DNA of 10,072 nucleotides from Deltaproteobacteria bacterium (lineage in GTDB: Bacteria; Desulfobacterota; Anaeroferrophillalia; Anaeroferrophillales; Tharpellaceae): contig DAOVTG010000079.1 in NCBI GenBank assembly GCA_030633185.1, positions 1 through 10,072 on the forward strand, written 5' to 3'. Position 1 is the first letter of the stretch. Each line of letters starts with the position of its first letter. Positions 5,444 to 10,072 of the stretch are shown piece by piece. Made by a program: the position numbers and the translations under genes. The notes beneath the pieces are model-generated. The model had not been told where the DNA came from. It made no database searches and was given only the letters and a program-made list of their open reading frames with translations.

Positions 5444-7825
5444 TCAGACATCGAGGTTGGCGACCTTTAGAGCATTGTCTTCAATAAAAGTCCTCCGCGA
5501 AGCAATATTATCCCCCATCAGAACCGTAAAGATGTTATCAGCTTCAATATCATCTTCGACTGTCACCTGGAGCAATTTACGCTCTCGAGGATCCATGGTG
5601 GTTTCCCAGAGCTGTTCTGGATTCATCTCGCCAAGACCTTTGTAGCGCTGAATATTAATCCCGTTTTTTCCTTGTTCAAGTACCTTCAGCAGAAGAGCCT
5701 CCTTACTCTTTACACTTTGCCGTTCTCCTTTATAAATAAGTGAAAACGGTGGATTCTCAAGCTCTAGTAAAGCGGCACTCAACTTTTTCAAGGCTTGGTA
5801 ATCACCACTTTTGATCAGTCCGTAATCGATGGCTAAGGGAGTCTGGTTATGATCCAAGACAATCATTCTTCGAGTATCACTGCTGTCATCGTCCAAGAGC
5901 TCCTGAAATTCCAGGCCGCAATCGGGCAGAGACTGTCGTAAACCCTCCCATTTTTCATTGTTGATCAGATCACCACGTTCGGAAAAATCCAACTTTATGA
6001 TTTTTTTGAGAAGCGCGGCCGGATAACCTTTGGCCTGCAAACGATCAATATGATATTTATAGGAGATCAATTGCAGAAGGATCTCAACCAGTCGTTCCTC
6101 TTTCAATGAAATATTTTCATTTTCAGCCACCACTTCCATCTCATGACTGTTATGTTTTATGATGAATTCACTGAGCTCGCGTTCACTGCTCAAATATTCA
6201 TGATGCTTGCCACGGGTAACCCTATAAAGCGGCGGCTGAGCAATATAGAGGTGCCCTTTCTTGACAAGCTCACCCATCTGGCGATAGAAGAAGGTTAAAA
6301 GCAGGGTTCTGATATGGGATCCATCAATATCAGCATCGGTCATGATGATAACCCGGTTATAGCGCAGTTTGGCCAGATTAAAATCCTCAGTTCCGATTCC
6401 CGTACCCAGTGCGGTAATCAATATTTTTATCTCTTCACTACCCAGCATTTTGTCAAAACGAGCCTTCTCAATATTGAGAATTTTTCCTTTAAGCGGTAAA
6501 ATCGCCTGATTTTTCCGGTCTCTGCCCTGTTTAGCGGAGCCTCCGGCCGAATCTCCCTCGACGATAAAAATTTCAGATTTTGACGGATCTTTCTCCTGGC
6601 AATCAGCCAGTTTTCCGGGCAGCATGGATCCTTCAAGATAACCTTTGCGCCGAGTCAGATCACGAGCTTTACGGGCCGCATCACGAGCCTTTGCCGCCTC
6701 AACGATCTTTTCGACAATGATGACTGCAATTGCGGGGTTCTCTTCCAGAAACTGCCCCAGTTTCTCATTTACCAGAGATTCAACCAAACCTTTGACTTCG
6801 CTGTTGCCGAGTTTGGTTTTAGTCTGCCCCTCAAATTGGGGTTCGGGAAGCTTGATGCTGACTACAGCCACCATACCTTCACGAATATCTTCTCCGGTAA
6901 GGCTGACTTTATTACCCTTCAAAAGATTGTGCTGATTTATATAGCTATTGAAACTGCGCGTTAAAGCCGCTTTGAAACCAATCAGATGGCTGCCCCCTTC
7001 ATGGGTATTGATGTTGTTGGCAAAGGTGAAAATCTGCTCTTTATAGGCACTGTTATACTGAATGGCGATCTCGATCTCTATATCATTACGCTCTCCACTG
7101 ATATATATCGGCTCCTGATGAACCGGCGCTTTGTTGGAATTTAAAAATTCTACAAAGGAGATAATCCCGCCCTCGTAATGAAATTCTTTACGACGTCCCT
7201 CTGCACGCTCATCTTCAACAATAATAATGATCCCAGAATTAAGGAAAGCGAGCTCCCTTAAGCGGCTGCTGATGGTATCGAAACTCAAAACCGTATTTTC
7301 AAAAATTTCCGTATCCGGTTGACTACGTATTATGGTTCCAGTACTCTGGGTTTTACCTACCACGGTCAATTCACTGCACTTTTCACCGCGTTTAAAGGTT
7401 TGAATATAGATTTTTCCCTGCCGTTTGATCTCTACTTCAAGATGGCTGCTCAAAGCATTAACCACCGAGAGTCCGACTCCATGCAGACCACCCGAGACCT
7501 TATAGGCCGAATTCTCAAATTTGCCGCCAGCATGGAGTTTGGTCAAAACCAGTTCCACTCCGGAAAGTCCGGTTTCTCGATGAATATCAACCGGAATCCC
7601 GCGGCCGTCATCCTCTACCGTAATTGAATCACCGAGCCCGATAACCACCTTGATCCGCTTACAGAAACCAGCCAGAGCTTCATCAATACTGTTGTCGACC
7701 AATTCATAAACCAGATGGTGCAAACCGTATACGTCGGTGCTGCCGATATACATGGAAGGACGCTTACGAACCGCTTCCAGTCCTTCCAGAACCTTGATTT
7801 TATCAGCACCATAATCATTTGTCAT
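5444..7825 (-). CDS. gyrB: DNA gyrase subunit B
   Basis: GyrB is the ATPase and TOPRIM subunit of the A2B2 gyrase that introduces negative supercoils. The 793 residues are full length and include the roughly 165-residue insertion typical of Gram-negative GyrB (about 545-715). GHKL ATPase motifs are Asn45 in ELVDNS, DDGRGIP (72-78), GGKF (100-103) and GGLHGVGLSVVNALS (112-126). Lys336 in QTKTKLG is the transducer lysine. TOPRIM residues are Glu423 in VEGDSAGG and the acidic trio Asp497/499/501 in TDADIDG. The tail carries QRYKGLGEMNPEQLWETTM (726-744). Arg135 and Thr164, which align with the E. coli aminocoumarin-resistance sites Arg136 and Thr165, are wild type, as are Asp425 and Lys446 in the quinolone pocket. 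ATG start with AAGGA eight bases upstream; only 30 bp from dnaN, with recF absent. Confidence 0.98.
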   Translation of the reverse strand: MTNDYGADKIKVLEGLEAVRKRPSMYIGSTDVYGLHHLVYELVDNSIDEALAGFCKRIKVVIGLGDSITVEDDGRGIPVDIHRETGLSGVELVLTKLHAGGKFENSAYKVSGGLHGVGLSVVNALSSHLEVEIKRQGKIYIQTFKRGEKCSELTVVGKTQSTGTIIRSQPDTEIFENTVLSFDTISSRLRELAFLNSGIIIIVEDERAEGRRKEFHYEGGIISFVEFLNSNKAPVHQEPIYISGERNDIEIEIAIQYNSAYKEQIFTFANNINTHEGGSHLIGFKAALTRSFNSYINQHNLLKGNKVSLTGEDIREGMVAVVSIKLPEPQFEGQTKTKLGNSEVKGLVESLVNEKLGQFLEENPAIAVIIVEKIVEAAKARDAARKARDLTRRKGYLEGSMLPGKLADCQEKDPSKSEIFIVEGDSAGGSAKQGRDRKNQAILPLKGKILNIEKARFDKMLGSEEIKILITALGTGIGTEDFNLAKLRYNRVIIMTDADIDGSHIRTLLLTFFYRQMGELVKKGHLYIAQPPLYRVTRGKHHEYLSSERELSEFIIKHNSHEMEVVAENENISLKEERLVEILLQLISYKYHIDRLQAKGYPAALLKKIIKLDFSERGDLINNEKWEGLRQSLPDCGLEFQELLDDDSSDTRRMIVLDHNQTPLAIDYGLIKSGDYQALKKLSAALLELENPPFSLIYKGERQSVKSKEALLLKVLEQGKNGINIQRYKGLGEMNPEQLWETTMDPRERKLLQVTVEDDIEADNIFTVLMGDNIASRRTFIEDNALKVANLDV

Positions 7826-7855
7826 AATTTATATCCTTGTAAAAAACCGCAGTTA

Positions 7856-9019
7856 TCAACTGATCGGCATAATCCCGCACATGAAATCTTCATGCTCTTG
7901 TCCCTTGATAACACAGGGTTGGGTCTTGTTATTGATCTGCAAAATTATTTTTTCATCCGGTAAGGCTTGGAGAAAATCTAAAAGGTAACTTATGTTAAAA
8001 CCTATCAGAATCGGATCACCCTGATAATCTAGAGGTAAAGCGGTATGACCATGGCCCATTTCCGGATTATCGATAGAAATCTTCAAACCCTCCTGAGTAA
8101 TCTCTAAAAACACCCCTTTATAGTGATCTTGGGCCAATAAATTCATCTGTTTCAAGGTAAAAAGCAGAGGCTCTCTTTCGATTACCAAATGATGGATAAA
8201 GTGTTCGGGCATCATTTTGCGATAGTCGGGAAAATCACCTTGCAGCATCCTCAATATGAGAACAAAACCGTTTCCTCTTATAACTACTTCATTATTTTCA
8301 AAACCTAATTTCAGGGTCTCGTTTACACTGAACACACTTTTAATCTCCTGCAAACTCTTGCGGGAAAAAATTTTCCGGTCGCCAAGATTGATACAACCGG
8401 CTATCTGATCAGTCCGACCCACGGCCACCCGATGACCATCAGTTGCTATTAAAGAAAAAAGATGAGAACCTAAAGAAATTTCCTTTTCATGCCGTAGAGA
8501 ATCATCCTCAATCAATCCATTAATTGGCTCAACCTCTAAAAAAACCCCCTGAAGGTTATATCGGGGGTCGGAAATTCTGGCAATCGAAAAAATAGTTAGA
8601 TCAATAAGCTGAATTAAAATATCACTTTCAATAGTCATGAAGAGTTCCGGTATCTTAAAACTGATCTCCGGAAACTCCTCTATATCTGCACTTAGAATTT
8701 TGAATGAACTTTTTGAATCCTCAATCGATATCAAACTGGTTTCACTATTTTGTAAAATTTTGACTTTTTCATCCTTGAGACTGCGCACCAAGTCATAAAT
8801 TTTTCGACCATTCAACGAAATGGTACCATTTTGACTGATCTCGGCATTTATAATTCCGCGAGCGCTGCAGTTTTGATCAAAAGCTATTATTTGAAGCTGA
8901 TCCTCCCTGGTTTGCAAAAGGATATTTTCTGAATTATTCAAAGAAGAAGATTTTTCAAGAATATACTGGATTTTTTGCAGGCAGTTGCTAAGTTCATGAC
9001 GATTGGCAATAATTTCCAT
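7856..9019 (-). CDS. dnaN: DNA polymerase III beta subunit (sliding clamp)
   Basis: DnaN forms the dimeric ring that tethers DNA polymerase III and many other proteins to DNA. The 387 residues are slightly longer than the 366 of E. coli. Clamp hallmarks are RYNLQGVFLE (153-162), ATDGHRVAV (192-200), GDFPDYRKMMP (261-271), NISYLLDFL (342-350) and the C-terminal MPIS, which replaces the more usual MPMRL ending. Three head-to-tail clamp domains are expected from the length. The coding sequence is clearly AT-richer than gyrB or mnmE. ATG start with GAGG five bases before it. Its own promoter candidate lies about 30 bp upstream inside the oriC-like spacer. It ends in TGATAA, and gyrB starts 30 bp later, so the two are probably co-transcribed. 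Confidence 0.97.
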   Translation of the reverse strand: MEIIANRHELSNCLQKIQYILEKSSSLNNSENILLQTREDQLQIIAFDQNCSARGIINAEISQNGTISLNGRKIYDLVRSLKDEKVKILQNSETSLISIEDSKSSFKILSADIEEFPEISFKIPELFMTIESDILIQLIDLTIFSIARISDPRYNLQGVFLEVEPINGLIEDDSLRHEKEISLGSHLFSLIATDGHRVAVGRTDQIAGCINLGDRKIFSRKSLQEIKSVFSVNETLKLGFENNEVVIRGNGFVLILRMLQGDFPDYRKMMPEHFIHHLVIEREPLLFTLKQMNLLAQDHYKGVFLEITQEGLKISIDNPEMGHGHTALPLDYQGDPILIGFNISYLLDFLQALPDEKIILQINNKTQPCVIKGQEHEDFMCGIMPIS

Positions 9020-9049
9020 TATATCCTCTTCGGTGATTCAGGTTATAAC

Positions 9050-9078
9050 ATTTTAAAAAGGTAAGTGATACCGTTCAA
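9050..9078 (-). promoter_or_regulatory. dnaN: Candidate sigma-70 promoter of dnaN
   Basis: On the minus strand TTGAAC (9073-9078, 4/6 to TTGACA) is followed by a 17-bp spacer and TAAAAT (9050-9055, 5/6 to TATAAT). The predicted start is about 24 bases before the dnaN ATG. In AT-rich DNA such matches are easy to find, so confidence is moderate. Confidence 0.5.
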
Positions 9079-9106
9079 ATGAAATGATTTGGTGTTTAAA
9101 TCTTCC

Positions 9107-9157
9107 TAAAAAACTATTATATTAGTTTAAAATAAATTAATTAGTAATAGTAATAAA
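9107..9157. other. AT-rich DNA unwinding element candidate
   Basis: Only four of these 51 bases are G or C (9114, 9125, 9144, 9150). The tract lies directly beside the DnaA box pair and includes the DnaA-trio triplets, the usual arrangement for a duplex unwinding element. Confidence 0.65.
9142..9156 (+). other. DnaA-trio element, five triplets
   Basis: The plus strand reads TAG-TAA-TAG-TAA-TAA, five consecutive matches to the DnaA-trio consensus 3'-(G/A)AT-5' (that is, 5'-TA(G/A)-3'). A GCC cluster (9158-9160) and DnaA boxes follow on the 3' side of this strand. The order trio, GC cluster, DnaA box and the strand polarity match the basal unwinding system described for Bacillus subtilis, where DnaA assembles on the single strand from the box into the trios. 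Confidence 0.7.
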
Positions 9158-9160
9158 GCC

Positions 9161-9177
9161 TGTGAATTTGTGGAAAA
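9161..9177 (-). promoter_or_regulatory. DnaA box pair (TTTTCCACA plus AAATTCACA)
   Basis: On the minus strand TTTTCCACA (9169-9177) differs from the consensus TTATCCACA at one base. It is followed with one shared base by AAATTCACA (9161-9169), which matches the relaxed TTATNCACA at seven of nine positions. Both point toward the AT-rich tract and trios. Confidence 0.7.
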
Positions 9178-9223
9178 GTGACCTAAGTCATCTGTATTTC
9201 GATAAATTTCATGTTAGTAAGAG

Positions 9224-9283
9224 TGTTGAAATTTCTGTTGACCCTAAGAGGTTTATTGTTGATATCTTATGCATTGTTGAAAA
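9224..9283 (-). repeat. Four TGTTGA/TCAACA motifs, possible weak DnaA sites
   Basis: On the plus strand TGTTGA occurs at 9224, 9236, 9257 and 9275, all in one orientation. Read on the minus strand they extend to ATTTCAACA, GGGTCAACA, ATATCAACA and TTTTCAACA. The last two match TTATCCACA at seven of nine positions, sharing the change C6 to A. They could be low-affinity DnaA sites, or a chance cluster in AT-rich DNA. Confidence 0.35.
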
Positions 9284-9323
9284 GTACTCTCTTAAGGTTA
9301 ATTTATTTACAGGTTATAATAAG

Positions 9324-9332
9324 AAATCCACA
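9324..9332 (+). promoter_or_regulatory. DnaA box-like site AAATCCACA
   Basis: AAATCCACA matches TTATCCACA at seven of nine positions and keeps the TCCACA core. It lies 24 bp downstream of the dnaA stop codon, facing the opposite way to the box pair at 9161-9177. Confidence 0.5.
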
Positions 9333-9355
9333 AGATTTTAACATCAAATTAACCA

Positions 9356-10072
9356 TCACGGTGATGTAATACTAGCTTTTAAGTTTTCAACTACTGTGGC
9401 AATTTTTCGATCTAGTGAGATATTTTTTTCAATTTTTTTAAAGGCATGTATGACTGTAGCATGGTCTTTACCGCCAAATTTATTACCGATTTCAGGATAT
9501 GACTCTTCAGTAATGGTTCTCGAAAGAAACATGGCAACTTGACGGGGGAAAACTATGTTTCTGGTTTTTTTACGAGACAGCATATCCTTAGTGCTGATTT
9601 TAAAATGATCTGATACCGCCTTGATAATCTCTTCTATAGTTATATCTTTTTCATTCCAGGATAATAAATTCATCTCCTCCAGAGCGTTTTTAGCAAAATC
9701 AATATCAATTGTGTCTCGTCCATTAAAAGACGCGAGCAATGCGATGCGTTTCAAGGTTCCGATAATGCGGCGAATATCAAAATTTGTAAGGTGGTCTGCG
9801 AGAAAAAAGGCGACATCATTTTTTAAAGGTATATTTTCTTGGTTTGCCTTGGTTATCAGGATGGCGACCAGAGTCTCTTTGTCGGGAGGCTGAATATCGG
9901 CAATTAAACCCATTTGAAAACGGGAGCGCAAACGGCTTTCGAGTTTTGGAATGTCATTGGGAAAGCGATCGCTGGTCATGACAATCTGTTTCTGGTTTTG
10001 TTCCAGAGTGTTAAAAGTGTGAAAAAACTCCTCTTCAGTTCTCTCTTTGCCGGCGATAAAATGGATGTCATC
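9356..10072 (-). CDS. dnaA: Chromosomal replication initiator DnaA, 5' part cut off by window edge
   Basis: DnaA is the AAA+ ATPase that binds oriC and melts it. The frame is open to base 10072, so 238 C-terminal residues are visible; the N-terminal half lies outside. The fragment starts at the Walker B aspartates (DDIHFIAGKERTEEEFF, 1-17). It continues with sensor 1 (TSDRFP, 33-38), the arginine-finger region RLRSRF (47-52) and GLIADIQPPD (55-64), then domain IV. Domain IV has the helix-turn-helix with PRQVAM (176-181) and the signature FGGKDHATVIHAF (199-211). At two positions that contact DNA in the E. coli crystal structure, Arg399 aligns with Lys169 and Thr435 with Ala205. The internal ATG at 9979 is sensor 1, not a start. 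The coding sequence is AT-rich, like dnaN. Confidence 0.97.
   Translation of the reverse strand, partial: DDIHFIAGKERTEEEFFHTFNTLEQNQKQIVMTSDRFPNDIPKLESRLRSRFQMGLIADIQPPDKETLVAILITKANQENIPLKNDVAFFLADHLTNFDIRRIIGTLKRIALLASFNGRDTIDIDFAKNALEEMNLLSWNEKDITIEEIIKAVSDHFKISTKDMLSRKKTRNIVFPRQVAMFLSRTITEESYPEIGNKFGGKDHATVIHAFKKIEKNISLDRKIATVVENLKASITSP

Larger units (their letters stand above)
9020..9355. other. Candidate chromosomal origin oriC (dnaA-dnaN intergenic region)
   Basis: This 336-bp gene-free spacer separates dnaA from dnaN, a common oriC position. It is strongly AT-rich, with a 51-bp tract at 9107-9157 containing only four G/C bases. From right to left on the minus strand it holds an AAATCCACA-type site near dnaA (read on plus), a cluster of four TGTTGA motifs, a TTTTCCACA box with an abutting AAATTCACA, a GGC cluster, five DnaA-trio triplets, the AT-rich tract and the dnaN promoter. 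I found no exact TTATCCACA. No open reading frame is convincing in it. The call rests on gene context plus ordered motifs, not on a strand-skew calculation. Confidence 0.75.

Noticed and set aside
7319..7627. 102-codon plus-strand open frame opposite gyrB
   Set aside because: Entirely antisense to conserved GyrB ATPase coding sequence, with no independent support.
9039..9319. Direct repeat CAGGTTATAA at 9039-9048 and 9310-9319, bracketing the oriC-like spacer
   Set aside because: A single ten-base match in very AT-rich DNA is not far from chance and resembles no known origin element.
9354..9366. Inverted repeat CATCACGGTGATG over the dnaA stop codon, considered as a terminator
   Set aside because: At most a five-base stem with a three-base loop and no U-tract; too weak for an intrinsic terminator.

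Overview
This window is a chromosomal replication-origin neighbourhood of a Gram-negative bacterium. Every recognisable gene lies on the minus strand. Read in the direction of transcription (right to left) the order is dnaA (3' part) - oriC-like spacer - dnaN - gyrB - tRNA-Gln(CUG) - tRNA-Glu(CUC) - rpmH - rnpA - yidD - yidC - jag/khpB - mnmE - rsmG (5' part). The YidC has the long periplasmic domain of Gram-negative insertases, and a Jag/KhpB protein sits between yidC and mnmE. Together with the sequence style of YidC, GyrB and DnaA, this suggests a member of the former Deltaproteobacteria (Desulfobacterota or relatives). That placement is inferred from remembered family patterns, not from a search.

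Right part (7.8-10.07 kb): the DnaA C-terminal half, a 336-bp AT-rich gene-free stretch, then dnaN and gyrB in close tandem. The spacer holds an ordered set of origin elements. These are a DnaA box (TTTTCCACA on the minus strand), an abutting weaker box, a short GC cluster, five consecutive TA(G/A) triplets matching the DnaA-trio element, and a 51-bp tract with only four G/C bases. This is a good candidate for the unwinding site of oriC. A dnaN promoter lies at its left edge. recF, often found between dnaN and gyrB, is absent.

Middle (5.05-5.44 kb): two tRNA genes with C34 anticodons, preceded by a stable-RNA-type promoter (TTGACA, 17-bp spacer, GC-rich discriminator). Between tRNA-Glu and rpmH there is a 14-bp tandem repeat (three full copies plus a partial one) beside a 10-bp perfect palindrome.

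Left part (1-5.05 kb): the classic ribosome/membrane-insertion/tRNA-modification cluster rpmH-rnpA-yidD-yidC-jag-mnmE-rsmG, tightly packed with small gaps or overlaps. It covers ribosomal protein L34, the RNase P protein, the inner-membrane insertase and its accessory factor, an RNA-binding KH-R3H protein, the U34-modifying GTPase and a 16S rRNA methyltransferase. mnmG, often between mnmE and rsmG, is absent here.

I see no mobile element, CRISPR array, phage gene, defence gene or unknown multigene system; this is mostly housekeeping DNA. The points of interest are the origin architecture, DnaA substitutions at two DNA-contact positions, the rpmH-leader repeat, a KhpB whose KH GXXG loop lacks its first glycine, and a marked drop in GC content in dnaN/dnaA compared with the rest.
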